A stretch of 64,000 nucleotides of DNA from Streptomyces sp. sk2.1 (lineage in GTDB: Bacteria > Actinomycetota > Actinomycetes > Streptomycetales > Streptomycetaceae): NCBI RefSeq assembly GCF_008120935.1, contig NZ_RDBO01000077.1, positions 107,127 through 171,126 on the forward strand, read 5' to 3'. A program made the translations under genes and the position numbers. Below, in pieces: positions 8,601 to 24,402 of the stretch; positions within the stretch are counted from its first letter, which is position 1, and each line of letters begins with the position of its first letter. The notes beneath the pieces are model-generated. The model was not told where the DNA came from. It saw nothing but the letters and a program-made list of their open reading frames with translations, and ran no database searches.

Positions 8601-11600
8601 TTGGCCGCCTCGCGCAACGCCTCGACCGCGAATACGAACAACGGTGCCAGCACCGCCCCGCTGCGCATCTCCTTTGCAAAGATCAAGGAGCCCCTCGAGG
8701 TTCCGAACCTCCTCGCGCTGCAGACCGAGAGCTTCGACTGGCTCCTCGGCAACGCCGCCTGGAAGGCTCGCGTCGAGGCTGCTCTGGACAGTGGACAAGA
8801 CGTCCCCACCAAGTCCGGACTGGAGGAAATCTTCGAGGAGATCTCCCCGATCGAGGACTTCTCCGGGTCGATGTCGCTCACGTTCCGCGACCACCGCTTC
8901 GAGCCCCCGAAGAACTCGATCGACGAGTGCAAGGAGCGCGACTTCACGTTCGCCGCCCCGCTCTTCGTCACGGCCGAGTTCACCAACAACGAGACCGGCG
9001 AGATCAAGTCCCAGACGGTCTTCATGGGCGACTTCCCGCTCATGACCAACAAGGGCACCTTCGTCATCAACGGCACCGAGCGTGTCGTCGTGTCGCAGCT
9101 GGTCCGTTCGCCGGGTGTCTACTTCGACTCCTCCATCGACAAGACGTCCGACAAGGACATCTTCTCCGCCAAGATCATCCCGTCCCGGGGTGCCTGGCTG
9201 GAGATGGAGATCGACAAGCGCGACATGGTCGGTGTGCGCATCGACCGCAAGCGCAAGCAGTCCGTGACCGTCCTCCTCAAGGCCCTCGGTTGGACGACCG
9301 AGCAGATCCTGGAGGAGTTCGGCGAGTACGAGTCCATGCGCGCCACCCTGGAGAAGGACCACACCCAGGGCCAGGACGACGCGCTGCTCGACATCTACCG
9401 CAAGCTCCGTCCGGGCGAGCCCCCCACGCGCGAGGCCGCCCAGACGCTGCTGGAGAACCTCTACTTCAACCCGAAGCGCTACGACCTGGCGAAGGTCGGC
9501 CGCTACAAGGTGAACAAGAAGCTCGGCGCGGACGAGCCGCTGGACGCCGGGGTCCTCACCACCGACGACGTCATCGCGACCATCAAGTACCTGGTCAAGC
9601 TGCACGCCGGTGAGACCGAGACGATCGGTGAGTCGGGCCGGGAGATCGTCGTCGAGACCGACGACATCGACCACTTCGGCAACCGTCGCCTGCGGAACGT
9701 CGGCGAGCTCATCCAGAACCAGGTCCGTACGGGTCTCGCCCGTATGGAGCGCGTCGTGCGCGAGCGCATGACCACCCAGGACGTCGAGGCGATCACGCCG
9801 CAGACCCTGATCAACATCCGGCCGGTCGTCGCCTCCATCAAGGAGTTCTTCGGCACCAGCCAGCTGTCCCAGTTCATGGACCAGAACAACCCGCTGTCGG
9901 GTCTGACGCACAAGCGTCGTCTCTCGGCGCTGGGTCCCGGTGGTCTGTCCCGTGAGCGGGCCGGCTTCGAGGTCCGAGACGTGCACCCGTCCCACTACGG
10001 ACGCATGTGCCCGATCGAGACCCCCGAAGGCCCGAACATCGGTCTGATCGGTTCGCTCGCCTCGTACGGTCGCGTCAACGCGTTCGGCTTCATCGAGACG
10101 CCGTACCGCAAGGTCGTCGACGGCCAGGTCACCGACGAGGTCGACTACATCACGGCCGACGAGGAGGACCGCTTCGTCATCGCCCAGGCGAACGCGACCC
10201 TCTCCGAGGAGCTGCGCTTCACCGAGCCCCGCGTCCTGGTCCGCCGCCGCGGCGGCGAGGTCGACTACGTGCCGGCCGGCGAGGTCGACTACATGGACGT
10301 CTCGCCGCGCCAGATGGTGTCCGTCGCCACCGCGATGATCCCCTTCCTGGAGCACGACGACGCCAACCGTGCCCTCATGGGCGCGAACATGATGCGTCAG
10401 GCGGTGCCGCTGATTAAGTCGGAGGCCCCGCTCGTCGGCACCGGCATGGAGTACCGCTGCGCCACCGACGCCGGTGACGTGCTGAAGGCCGAGAAGGACG
10501 GTGTGGTCCAGGAGGTCTCCGCGGACTACATCACCGTGACCAACGACGACGGCACGTACACCACGTACCGCATCGCCAAGTTCTCGCGCTCCAACCAGGG
10601 CACCTCGGTCAACCAGAAGGTCGTCGTCTCCGAGGGCGACCGGGTCGTCGAGGGCCAGGTCCTCGCCGACGGTCCGGCCACCGAGAACGGTGAGATGGCG
10701 CTCGGCAAGAACCTCCTCGTGGCGTTCATGCCGTGGGAGGGCCACAACTACGAGGACGCGATCATCCTGTCGCAGCGCCTCGTGCAGGACGACGTCCTCT
10801 CCTCGATCCACATCGAGGAGCACGAGGTCGACGCCCGTGACACCAAGCTCGGCCCGGAGGAGATCACCCGGGACATCCCGAACGTCTCCGAAGAGGTCCT
10901 CGCCGACCTCGACGAGCGCGGCATCATCCGGATCGGTGCCGAGGTCGTCGCCGGTGACATCCTCGTCGGCAAGGTCACGCCCAAGGGCGAGACCGAGCTG
11001 ACCCCCGAGGAGCGCCTGCTCCGCGCGATCTTCGGTGAGAAGGCGCGCGAGGTGCGCGACACCTCGCTGAAGGTGCCGCACGGTGAGATCGGCAAGGTCA
11101 TCGGCGTCCGCGTCTTCGACCGCGAGGAGGGCGACGAGCTGCCGCCCGGCGTGAACCAGCTGGTCCGCGTCTACGTCGCGCAGAAGCGCAAGATCACCGA
11201 CGGTGACAAGCTCGCCGGCCGTCACGGCAACAAGGGCGTCATCTCGAAGATCCTGCCGATCGAGGACATGCCGTTCCTGGAGGACGGCACCCCGGTCGAC
11301 ATCATCCTCAACCCGCTGGGTGTCCCGTCCCGAATGAACCCGGGACAGGTCCTGGAGATCCACCTCGGCTGGCTCGCCAGCCGCGGCTGGGACGTCTCCG
11401 GCCTCGGTGACGAGTGGGCCAAGCGCCTGCAGGCCATCGGCGCCGACCAGGTCGCCCCCGGCACCAACGTCGCCACCCCGGTCTTCGACGGTGCGCGCGA
11501 GGACGAGATCTCCGGTCTCTTCGGGGCCACGATCCCGAACCGCGACGGCGACCGCCTGGTCCAGCCCTCCGGCAAGGCCAAGCTGTTCGACGGCCGCTCC

Positions 11601-12086
11601 GGCGAGCCGTTCCCGGACCCGGTCTCGGTCGGGTACATGTACATCCTCAAGCTGCACCACCTGGTCGACGACAAGCTGCACGCGCGTTCGACCGGGCCGT
11701 ACTCCATGATCACCCAGCAGCCGCTCGGTGGTAAGGCCCAGTTCGGTGGACAGCGCTTCGGTGAGATGGAGGTGTGGGCCCTTGAGGCTTATGGCGCCGC
11801 ATACGCCCTCCAGGAGCTCCTGACGATCAAGTCCGACGACGTGACCGGCCGCGTGAAGGTCTACGAGGCCATCGTCAAGGGCGAGAACATCCCCGAGCCC
11901 GGCATCCCCGAGTCCTTCAAGGTGCTCATCAAGGAAATGCAGTCGCTCTGCCTCAACGTGGAGGTGCTGTCCTCGGACGGCATGTCCATCGAGATGCGCG
12001 ACACGGACGAGGACGTCTTCCGCGCGGCGGAGGAGCTCGGTATCGACCTGTCCCGGCGCGAGCCGAGCAGCGTCGAAGAGGTCTGA
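8601..12086 (+). CDS. rpoB: DNA-directed RNA polymerase beta subunit
   Basis: This 1161-residue subunit forms half of the polymerase active-site cleft. The rifampicin-binding cluster reads [20 protein letters not shown] (about residues 417-436) followed by [21 protein letters not shown], with Gln, Asp, His and Ser at the classical resistance positions in their sensitive form. Other landmarks are [31 protein letters not shown] with the active-site lysines, and a C-terminal clamp segment [23 protein letters not shown] at 8601 is preferred as start: GGAAGGA lies 7 bases before it and the product (M)[14 protein letters not shown] has the family's usual N-terminus; an upstream GTG at 8571 would add ten residues. 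It forms an operon with rpoC, 129 bp downstream. Confidence 0.97.
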   Translation: MAASRNASTANTNNGASTAPLRISFAKIKEPLEVPNLLALQTESFDWLLGNAAWKARVEAALDSGQDVPTKSGLEEIFEEISPIEDFSGSMSLTFRDHRFEPPKNSIDECKERDFTFAAPLFVTAEFTNNETGEIKSQTVFMGDFPLMTNKGTFVINGTERVVVSQLVRSPGVYFDSSIDKTSDKDIFSAKIIPSRGAWLEMEIDKRDMVGVRIDRKRKQSVTVLLKALGWTTEQILEEFGEYESMRATLEKDHTQGQDDALLDIYRKLRPGEPPTREAAQTLLENLYFNPKRYDLAKVGRYKVNKKLGADEPLDAGVLTTDDVIATIKYLVKLHAGETETIGESGREIVVETDDIDHFGNRRLRNVGELIQNQVRTGLARMERVVRERMTTQDVEAITPQTLINIRPVVASIKEFFGTSQLSQFMDQNNPLSGLTHKRRLSALGPGGLSRERAGFEVRDVHPSHYGRMCPIETPEGPNIGLIGSLASYGRVNAFGFIETPYRKVVDGQVTDEVDYITADEEDRFVIAQANATLSEELRFTEPRVLVRRRGGEVDYVPAGEVDYMDVSPRQMVSVATAMIPFLEHDDANRALMGANMMRQAVPLIKSEAPLVGTGMEYRCATDAGDVLKAEKDGVVQEVSADYITVTNDDGTYTTYRIAKFSRSNQGTSVNQKVVVSEGDRVVEGQVLADGPATENGEMALGKNLLVAFMPWEGHNYEDAIILSQRLVQDDVLSSIHIEEHEVDARDTKLGPEEITRDIPNVSEEVLADLDERGIIRIGAEVVAGDILVGKVTPKGETELTPEERLLRAIFGEKAREVRDTSLKVPHGEIGKVIGVRVFDREEGDELPPGVNQLVRVYVAQKRKITDGDKLAGRHGNKGVISKILPIEDMPFLEDGTPVDIILNPLGVPSRMNPGQVLEIHLGWLASRGWDVSGLGDEWAKRLQAIGADQVAPGTNVATPVFDGAREDEISGLFGATIPNRDGDRLVQPSGKAKLFDGRSGEPFPDPVSVGYMYILKLHHLVDDKLHARSTGPYSMITQQPLGGKAQFGGQRFGEMEVWALEAYGAAYALQELLTIKSDDVTGRVKVYEAIVKGENIPEPGIPESFKVLIKEMQSLCLNVEVLSSDGMSIEMRDTDEDVFRAAEELGIDLSRREPSSVEEV

Positions 12087-12165
12087 CGGGTTGGCCGGCC
12101 GGATCCCAGTGATCCGGCCGGCTCTCCCCGGACCCGTTCAGACCATTGCTGAAGTGCCCCAATTT

Positions 12166-12195
12166 CTCGCTTGACGCGAGGGGGCTCGAACCCCC
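12166..12195 (+). promoter_or_regulatory. two adjoining hairpins before rpoC
   Basis: CTCGC/GCGAG (12166-12180) and GGGGG-CTCGAA-CCCCC (12180-12195) stand back to back 20 bp before the rpoC start. They may control rpoC translation or protect the processed mRNA end. Confidence 0.4.
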
Positions 12196-12215
12196 GAAAG
12201 AGGGATTGACGACAA

Positions 12216-16115
<3,900 letters not shown>

Positions 16116-16139
16116 GCAGCCGCGAGTCGCCTGAACGAA

Positions 16140-16184
16140 CCGGAGGGCGGCCACCCCGTATCGCACGGGGTGGCCGCCCTCCGG
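16140..16184 (+). terminator. 20-bp stem terminator after rpoC
   Basis: CCGGAGGGCGGCCACCCCGT pairs perfectly with its complement around a 5-nt ATCGC loop, with no U-tract. It is the longest perfect stem seen in the window and closes the rpoBC operon. Confidence 0.88.
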
Positions 16185-16271
16185 CGTATGTGTCGGTTCG
16201 GCGAAGTCGCGGTGTGTGCGGGACCGCCCGGGTAAAGTCCGCCCTCGGCCGAGGGGCTCGACGGTGGAAGC

Positions 16272-17042
16272 ATGGGGGCGGGTTTGGAGACGGCGCGTGT
16301 CTTCTTCGGTATGACGGCGGCGTTATCGGTGCCATGGGGGACAGGCTGGCAGCGGACTCGTCCATGGCCGGCAGTTTCCTTCGTGGCCCTGTACGGCGTG
16401 TACATCATCGCTCCGTACGCGCACGAGCCGAGGTCCTGGTCGGCGTTGGCCACCGCTGTGCTGCTCGTCTACGGATCGGCCCTGCTGCATGGCGCGGCCG
16501 CGATGCCGTCGCCGGGTTTCTCGATCACGCTTCCCCTGACGGCGGGTTCCTCGCCGGCGACGAAACGTGCGGGGGCGGCCCTGCTGGTCGTCGCCGCGCT
16601 GCTGTCGCTGTGGACGGCAGGCGGTACAACAGTCACCCTGGGCGGCGACCTGTTGCGCAGTGACCGAGTGGCGATCTTTCTGTCGGCCCTTCTCCTCGCG
16701 GTGTTCGGCGGCGGATCTCTGGCCAAGGCGGCCACGGACCCGGTCCGTGCCGAAGTCGAGTCGATGCGGGACGGACCGGAAAAGACCAAGGCGCTGGATT
16801 TCATGAGCGGCAGCAAGAACATCGGATTGCTGGAGCGCGGACTTCTCTTCGCTTTCATCGCCGCCGGTCAGCCCGAAGCCGCTGCCCTGGTCCTGGCGGC
16901 CAAGTCGCTGGCACGCGTACCGACGAACGACCACGGCAAGCACGCTTCGGAATACTTCCTCATCGGTACGCTGGCCAGTGTCATCGCGTCCCTGGCGATG
17001 GGCATGGCCGCTCGCTCCGCGGTCGGGCTGCCCGTCCTCTAG
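16272..17042 (+). CDS. multi-spanning membrane protein of unknown function
   Basis: This 256-residue hydrophobic protein has five or six likely membrane helices: FVALYGVYIIAPYA, ALATAVLLVYGSALLHGAA, ALLVVAALLSLWTA, IFLSALLLAVFGGGSLA, and two in the last third. The C-terminal part NIGLLERGLLFAFIAAGQPE...AAKSLARV...EYFLIGTLASVIASL resembles a short conserved module (Glu-Arg, Ala-Lys-Ser-x-x-Arg, Glu-Tyr-x-Leu-x-Gly-Thr-Leu) that I associate with the C-terminus of DUF3307-type membrane proteins. That resemblance is from memory and should be treated as a lead. ATG at 16272 follows GGTGGAAG. The next gene starts 11 bp after the stop, so the two form an operon placed between rpoC and rpsL. Confidence 0.72.
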   Translation: MGAGLETARVFFGMTAALSVPWGTGWQRTRPWPAVSFVALYGVYIIAPYAHEPRSWSALATAVLLVYGSALLHGAAAMPSPGFSITLPLTAGSSPATKRAGAALLVVAALLSLWTAGGTTVTLGGDLLRSDRVAIFLSALLLAVFGGGSLAKAATDPVRAEVESMRDGPEKTKALDFMSGSKNIGLLERGLLFAFIAAGQPEAAALVLAAKSLARVPTNDHGKHASEYFLIGTLASVIASLAMGMAARSAVGLPVL

Positions 17043-17053
17043 GAGGAGGGCCT

Positions 17054-17494
17054 TTGGACCTGACCGAACATCCATTTGTCCGGAAGCTCCTGTCCCTCGA
17101 CCTGGCGGTCGATGACTACGTCGTCGCGGGCAGCGGACCCATGCTGGCCCATGGGCTCAGGAAGACCGTGGGGGACCTGGACGTCGTGGCGAGGGGGGCG
17201 GCCTGGAAGGTGGTCGTCGGCCTGGCCGACCCCATTCCGGCGCCATCCGGGTACGGCCATATGGTGCTGCTCTTCGACGGTTGCCTGGAAGTGTTCGACC
17301 GCTGGCTGCCCGGCTCCGCGGAGCCCGACGAACTGATCGAGGCAGCCGAGTTCATCCAGGGCATACCGTTCTGCCCGCTCGCCGAGGTGGCCGCCTGGAA
17401 GAGGAGATCCAATCGCCGGAAGGACCGAGAGGATCTCGTCTTGATTCAGAACTATTTGAACGGCAACGCACTGAAGAGCGGGCAGGGGGATTGA
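17054..17494 (+). CDS. small nucleotidyltransferase-fold protein
   Basis: This 146-residue protein shows the signature of a minimal nucleotidyltransferase: YVVAGSGPMLAHGLRKTVGDLDVVA, that is Gly-Ser (26-27) followed by Asp-x-Asp (41, 43), then a C-terminal ADVAxWK-like helix (LAEVAAWKRRSNRRKDREDL) seen in AbiEii/MNT-like proteins, where Lys-Asp-x-x-Asp follows the core. A TTG start at 17054 is supported by the near-perfect AGGAGGAGGG 3 bases upstream. It is translated right after the membrane protein. Possible roles include nucleotidyl modification of a protein or RNA. No third catalytic acidic residue is obvious, so it may be inactive or only nucleotide-binding. Confidence 0.7.
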   Translation: MDLTEHPFVRKLLSLDLAVDDYVVAGSGPMLAHGLRKTVGDLDVVARGAAWKVVVGLADPIPAPSGYGHMVLLFDGCLEVFDRWLPGSAEPDELIEAAEFIQGIPFCPLAEVAAWKRRSNRRKDREDLVLIQNYLNGNALKSGQGD

Positions 17495-17585
17495 TTCCAG
17501 GCGAATACCCCGGCCCGAAGGTCCGGCAAAGGTTGTCATGGAGACGCATCGGGGCCTCGGCGTGTTCCGGTGGACAGCATTTGTT

Positions 17586-17614
17586 TTGACCGGAGTCGAT
17601 GAGGTAGGTACGCT
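17586..17614 (+). promoter_or_regulatory. rpsL (str operon) promoter
   Basis: TTGACC (17586-17591), a 17-bp spacer and TACGCT (17609-17614) give a near-consensus promoter. Transcription would start near 17621, leaving a leader of about 190 nt before rpsL. Confidence 0.75.
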
Positions 17615-17733
17615 CAGACCTTGTGCCTGGGGTGTGCCTGGGCTCGTGTGCGTGTCCTCAACCGCATGGCGAGTCCGTCAGGGGCCACCGTGATCTGCGC
17701 TCCCTCTGCCTTGCGGCAGAAGTCTGCAGCATT

Positions 17734-17807
17734 CGACACACCCGACCGCGTGGGTCGGTGACGTTCCAGGTTAGTTTCACGAACGGCACACAGAAACCGG
17801 AGAAGTA
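17734..17807 (+). promoter_or_regulatory. rpsL leader element shared with the rpsJ leader
   Basis: CGACACA followed by CCCGACCGCGTGGGTCGG (stem CCGACC/GGTCGG with a 5-nt loop) is repeated with one mismatch in the rpsJ leader at 33904-33928. Downstream, GTTCCAG, GTTAG and ACAG boxes also recur in the same order in both leaders. This suggests one regulatory RNA element or protein site acting on both operons. Confidence 0.65.
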
Positions 17808-18179
17808 GTGCCTACGATCCAGCAGCTGGTCCGGAAGGGCCGGCAGGACAAGGTCGAGAAGAACAAGACGCCCGCACTCGAGGGTTCGCCCCAGCGCCGC
17901 GGCGTCTGCACGCGTGTGTTCACGACCACCCCGAAGAAGCCGAACTCGGCACTCCGCAAGGTCGCGCGTGTGCGTCTGACCTCCGGTATCGAGGTCACGG
18001 CCTACATCCCGGGTGAGGGACACAACCTGCAGGAGCACTCCATCGTGCTCGTGCGTGGTGGCCGTGTGAAGGACCTGCCGGGTGTTCGTTACAAGATCAT
18101 CCGCGGCTCGCTCGACACCCAGGGTGTCAAGAACCGCAAGCAGGCCCGCAGCCGCTACGGCGCCAAGAAGGAGAAGTAA
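17808..18179 (+). CDS. rpsL: 30S ribosomal protein S12
   Basis: This 123-residue decoding-centre protein controls translational accuracy. The conserved [17 protein letters not shown] loop and the [17 protein letters not shown] loop are both present with lysines at the positions whose mutation gives streptomycin resistance, so the allele looks sensitive. GTG at 17808 follows GGAGAAG. It is the first gene of rpsL-rpsG-fusA-tuf, 2 bp before rpsG. Confidence 0.97.
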   Translation: MPTIQQLVRKGRQDKVEKNKTPALEGSPQRRGVCTRVFTTTPKKPNSALRKVARVRLTSGIEVTAYIPGEGHNLQEHSIVLVRGGRVKDLPGVRYKIIRGSLDTQGVKNRKQARSRYGAKKEK

Positions 18180-18181
18180 GA

Positions 18182-18652
18182 ATGCCTCGTAAGGGCCCCG
18201 CCCCGAAGCGCCCGGTCATCATCGACCCGGTCTACAACTCTCCTCTTGTCACCTCGCTGATCAACAAGATCCTGCTGGACGGCAAGCGTTCCACCGCTGA
18301 GCGGATCGTGTACGGCGCCATGGAGGGCCTCCGCGAGAAGACCGGCAACGACCCGGTCATCACGCTGAAGCGCGCGCTTGAGAACGTCAAGCCCTCGCTC
18401 GAGGTCAAGTCCCGCCGTGTCGGTGGCGCCACCTACCAGGTGCCGATCGAGGTCAAGCCCGGTCGCGCCTCCACCCTCGCGCTGCGCTGGCTCGTGGGCT
18501 ACTCCCGCGCCCGCCGCGAGAAGACCATGACCGAGCGCCTCATGAACGAGCTGCTCGACGCCTCCAACGGTCTTGGCGCTGCCGTCAAGAAGCGTGAGGA
18601 CACCCACAAGATGGCCGAGTCCAACAAGGCCTTCGCGCACTACCGCTGGTAG
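18182..18652 (+). CDS. rpsG: 30S ribosomal protein S7
   Basis: This 156-residue primary binder of the 3' major domain of 16S rRNA often represses its own operon. The product begins [20 protein letters not shown] and contains the [13 protein letters not shown] beta hairpin and the C-terminal [21 protein letters not shown] at 18182 overlaps the rpsL ribosome traffic with only 2 bp spacing (GGAGAAGTAAGAATG). Confidence 0.97.
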   Translation: MPRKGPAPKRPVIIDPVYNSPLVTSLINKILLDGKRSTAERIVYGAMEGLREKTGNDPVITLKRALENVKPSLEVKSRRVGGATYQVPIEVKPGRASTLALRWLVGYSRARREKTMTERLMNELLDASNGLGAAVKKREDTHKMAESNKAFAHYRW

Positions 18653-18690
18653 TCGCTACCCACATCGAGACCGAGAGAAGACTGAGCCTT

Positions 18691-20817
<2,127 letters not shown>

Positions 20818-20859
20818 CTCTCCCGAGCTCACGCTTTAGGCTTGTCACCGGAGCCTGGT

Positions 20860-20901
20860 GGGGCATTCCTCGCAGAGCGAAAGCAATGTGTTGAATGCCC
20901 C
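20860..20901 (+). promoter_or_regulatory. hairpin in the fusA-tuf spacer
   Basis: GGGGCATTC (20860-20868) pairs exactly with GAATGCCCC (20893-20901) around a 24-nt loop that contains CGCAGAGCGAAAGC. The 161-bp spacer is long enough for a separate tuf promoter, but no clean -35/-10 pair was found. The hairpin could be a processing or attenuation site. Confidence 0.5.
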
Positions 20902-20978
20902 CGGCCCCGGCATCCCAGCAAAGATCACCCTGGCGCCGATGAAGCAAGGCGTACAGAACCACTCCACAGGAGGACCCA

Positions 20979-22172
<1,194 letters not shown>

Positions 22173-22214
22173 TTACTTGACCGTCTGACCTGGTTGCTCC
22201 GCACAGAGCACCAA

Positions 22215-22258
22215 GAAGGGCCCCGGCCCGCCGCGCGAGCGGTGGACCGGGGCCCTTC
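22215..22258 (+). terminator. terminator after tuf
   Basis: GAAGGGCCCCGGCCCGCCGC pairs with GCGGTGGACCGGGGCCCTTC around a GCGA loop, with only a few wobbles or mismatches in about 20 bp. There is no U-tract on the plus strand. Confidence 0.8.
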
Positions 22259-22339
22259 GGCATGTCCGGGGCCCTTCGGCGCGTCCGGGGTTCTGCGGTG
22301 TGCGCGGGGGCTTTTCCGGTGTGTGCACGGAGCCCCGGG

Positions 22340-23425
22340 TCAGCCGTCCAGACGGACGGGCATCAGCAGGGAGAAGGTGTCCTCGGAGTCGGTCCGGCGG
22401 ATCGCGACGGGGGCGGTCGGCGCGCCCAGCTCCAGGACCAGCCGGTCCCGGGCCCCGGCGTCGAGGGCGTGCAGCAGGAACTCCCGGTTGAGGGCGATCA
22501 GGTCGTCCCGGTGGCCGTCGGCGTCCTCGTGGACGGTCACGGTGCCGTCGTCGGCCGGCCCGAGCAGGGTGAGCCCGTCGCCCGGTCCGTCCTGTTCGCG
22601 GGCCGTTTCCGTATGGACGGGACCGTTCTCGACGGCCTGCCGGAGGGCCGGGACGTCGACGGTCACCCGGCGCCCGGCCGGCAGGCGGACGAGGCGGCGG
22701 TAGTCGGGGAAGCCGTGGTCGAGGCACCGGCCCGCCACCTGGCGGTCGCCCGACTCCAGGGCCACGCGGTCGCCGTCCACGGTGAGGCGGGTGTCCGCGT
22801 CGTCGGTGAGCAGCGCCCGCATGGCGTCGACGAGCGGGGACGGCACGACGACCTGCGTGCCGGGGCCCTCGTGCCCGGTCGTGCCGGTGTGCGCGACGGC
22901 CAGCCGGTACCGGTCGGTGGCCACGACCCGGAGCCCGTCGTCCTCGAAGTCGAACAGGACGCCGTGCAGCATGGGGAGCTCGGGGTCGGTGCCGGCGGCG
23001 AAGCGGACCGCGTCCAGGGCGGCGGCCAGCCCGGGGCCGGAAACGGCCGATCGGAGCGGCGTGGTGCGGAGCGAGGCCATGGGGTTCTCCCTGCGTTCGA
23101 GTACGGCTCGGATCCTGGAGAACTCGGCGCGGGCCTCGGACAGACCTGTTTCGAGCCGGTGCAGATGCGTCCGCAGCAGCGTCCGGATCAGTTCGGTGTC
23201 GGCGGCGGACCACCCGGCCAGCACCAGCCGGATGTCCGCCAGCGGCATGCCGGTCCGGCGCAGCCCGGCCAGCAGCACGGCCTCCGCGAGCTGCTCGGGC
23301 CCGTACCAGCGGTAGCCGCTGTCCGGGTCCACCCGGGCCGGGACCAGCACGCCGGCCCCGTCGTAGAACCGCAGGGCGCTCACGCCCAGTCCGCTGTCGC
23401 GGGCCATCTCGCCGATGCTGCGCAT
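22340..23425 (-). CDS. MerR-type regulator fused to sliding-clamp (DnaN-like) domains
   Basis: In this 361-residue protein, residues 1-70 are a MerR-family winged helix (SIGEMARDSGLGVSALRFYDGAGVL, then DPDSGYRWYGPEQ). Residues 75-112 form the coiled-coil dimerisation helix. Residues 117-361 look like domains 2 and 3 of the DNA polymerase III beta clamp: LPMLHGVLFDFEDDGLRVVATDRYRLAVAHT, then DYRRLVRLPAG, and the clamp-like end FSLLMPVRL. Clamp domain 1 is replaced by the MerR part. ATG at 23425 follows GGAG; a GTG four codons upstream is possible. An inverted repeat just upstream suggests autoregulation. The clamp domains may bind a ligand or a partner protein. DNA replication itself is unlikely to be its role. 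Confidence 0.85.
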   Translation of the reverse strand: MRSIGEMARDSGLGVSALRFYDGAGVLVPARVDPDSGYRWYGPEQLAEAVLLAGLRRTGMPLADIRLVLAGWSAADTELIRTLLRTHLHRLETGLSEARAEFSRIRAVLERRENPMASLRTTPLRSAVSGPGLAAALDAVRFAAGTDPELPMLHGVLFDFEDDGLRVVATDRYRLAVAHTGTTGHEGPGTQVVVPSPLVDAMRALLTDDADTRLTVDGDRVALESGDRQVAGRCLDHGFPDYRRLVRLPAGRRVTVDVPALRQAVENGPVHTETAREQDGPGDGLTLLGPADDGTVTVHEDADGHRDDLIALNREFLLHALDAGARDRLVLELGAPTAPVAIRRTDSEDTFSLLMPVRLDG

Positions 23426-23452
23426 GTCGTTCTCCACGTCCGGAACTCTGGG

Positions 23453-23475
23453 CCCTTGACCAGGTCGAGGGTCAA
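23453..23475 (-). promoter_or_regulatory. MerR-type operator in an elongated-spacer promoter
   Basis: CCCTTGACCAGGTCGAGGG (23453-23471) is a near-perfect dyad of 9-bp half-sites around one central base. Read on the minus strand, TTGACC (23475-23470) serves as a -35. A 19-bp spacer leads to CAGAGT, and the dyad fills the spacer. This 19-bp spacing is characteristic of promoters twisted open by MerR regulators, so this is the probable site for the downstream MerR-clamp protein. Confidence 0.65.
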
Positions 23476-23561
23476 CCGCGGCCCGGACCGGGAGGTGACG
23501 GCGGCCCGGGACGGGGTCGACGGCGTCCCCGGCCGGCTTCCGGGCGGCCGGGTCAGGGCCG

Positions 23562-23975
23562 TCAGACCCGGGGCAGGGCGTCGGGGCCCGGGGCCACCAC
23601 CACCGGCCGCCCGTCCTTCCCGATGTGGAGCGCGCGGGTCCGTCCGACGCCGGCGGCCCCTGCCGCCGCACGAGGGTCCCGTCGGGCGTGCGGAGCCGGA
23701 TCAGCCCCTTCGTGGTACGGCCGAGCAGCACCGGGCCGCGCGGCGTACGGGCGGCGGCCACCGCACCGTACCCGTCGAGGCCCGGCAGGTCGACGGCCCG
23801 GTGCCCGGGGCCGCCGAGACCGACACCGCCGCCGTCCGGCCGGTCCGTACGGTCGTCGGGGCGGCCTTCGCCGCCGCGCGGTGGAACAGCTCGACGGACC
23901 CGTCCGCCCCGGGCAGCGCGGCCGGACCGTCCCCCGGCACCGGCACCCCGCCGATCTGGGTGCGCGCGGTCACCG
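23562..23975 (-). pseudogene. frameshifted copy of the PIG-L protein C-terminus
   Basis: The minus strand contains fragments in two or more frames that match the last 115 or so residues of the intact PIG-L protein encoded at 25277-27346. Pairs are TARTQIGGVPVP / TARAQLTDAPTP, LPGADGSVELFHR / LPAPDGSVELYYR, GPVLLGRTTKGLIRLRT / GPVLLGRTSEGRIRLRT, and ALHIGKDGRPVVVAPG / ALHVGADGRPVVVGFG, ending at TGA (23564-23562). It is a decayed partial duplication with frameshifts and no N-terminal enzyme domain. Confidence 0.72.
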
Positions 23976-24300
23976 CGTCGCCGGGCGCTGGACGCCGGCG
24001 CCGCCGGGTACCTGCTCAAGAGCGCCACCCCGCGCGGACCGCCGACGCCATCCGGCGGATCGCCGCGGGCGGCCGGGGCGTCGACCCCCGGCTGCGGGGT
24101 GTCGAGCGGTCCGCACCCGGCCCGCTCACCGGACGGGAGGCCGAGGTCCTGCGGCCGGCCGCCGGGGCGCACTCCCGGGAGATCGTCGCCGAGCTGTTCC
24201 TCGGCGTCGGCACTGTACGCGACCAGTTCTCGTCGACGGTCGGCAAGCCGCACGTCCGCACCCCCGTCGCCGCGGTACGGATCGCGCAGGGCCAGGAACG
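23976..24300 (+). pseudogene. remnant of a NarL/LuxR-type response regulator
   Basis: The plus strand carries the end of a receiver domain (ALDAGAAGYLLKSATPR). After a frame change comes a linker plus a LuxR-type helix-turn-helix: DAIRRIAAGGRGVDPRL, PLTGREAEVLRPAAGAHS, EIVAELFLGVGTVRDQFSS and AAVRIAQGQE. Canonical residues have decayed; the usual LS.GTVRNHLS motif reads LGVGTVRDQFS. The receiver N-terminus with the phosphorylated aspartate is missing. The remnant abuts the PIG-L fragment tail to tail, so this stretch looks like a recombination scar. Confidence 0.62.
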
Positions 24301-24303
24301 GGC

Positions 24304-24346
24304 GCAGGCCCCGGTACCTCGGAGCGGCGAGGTACCGGGGCCCTGC
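24304..24346 (-). terminator. terminator downstream of the secreted protease gene
   Basis: CCCCGGTACCTCG pairs exactly with CGAGGTACCGGGG around a 6-nt loop, extended by GCAGG/CCCTGC with one bulge. It lies about 60 bp after the protease stop on the minus strand and is symmetric, so it could work in both directions. Confidence 0.7.
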
Positions 24347-24402
24347 GGTTCACGGGGACGGCGGGCCGGTCAGGTGCCCGTCGTCCCGGTCGGCGGCGTC
24401 GG

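Noticed and set aside
12180-12195. T-arm-like GGGGG-CTCGAA-CCCCC as a possible tRNA
   Set aside because: No acceptor, D or anticodon arm is found around it; it is only a simple hairpin.
23480-24253. N-terminal extension of the MerR-clamp protein back to 24253
   Set aside because: That frame runs through the decayed PIG-L copy and the response-regulator remnant on the other strand; the MerR family begins at 23425, with an SD.
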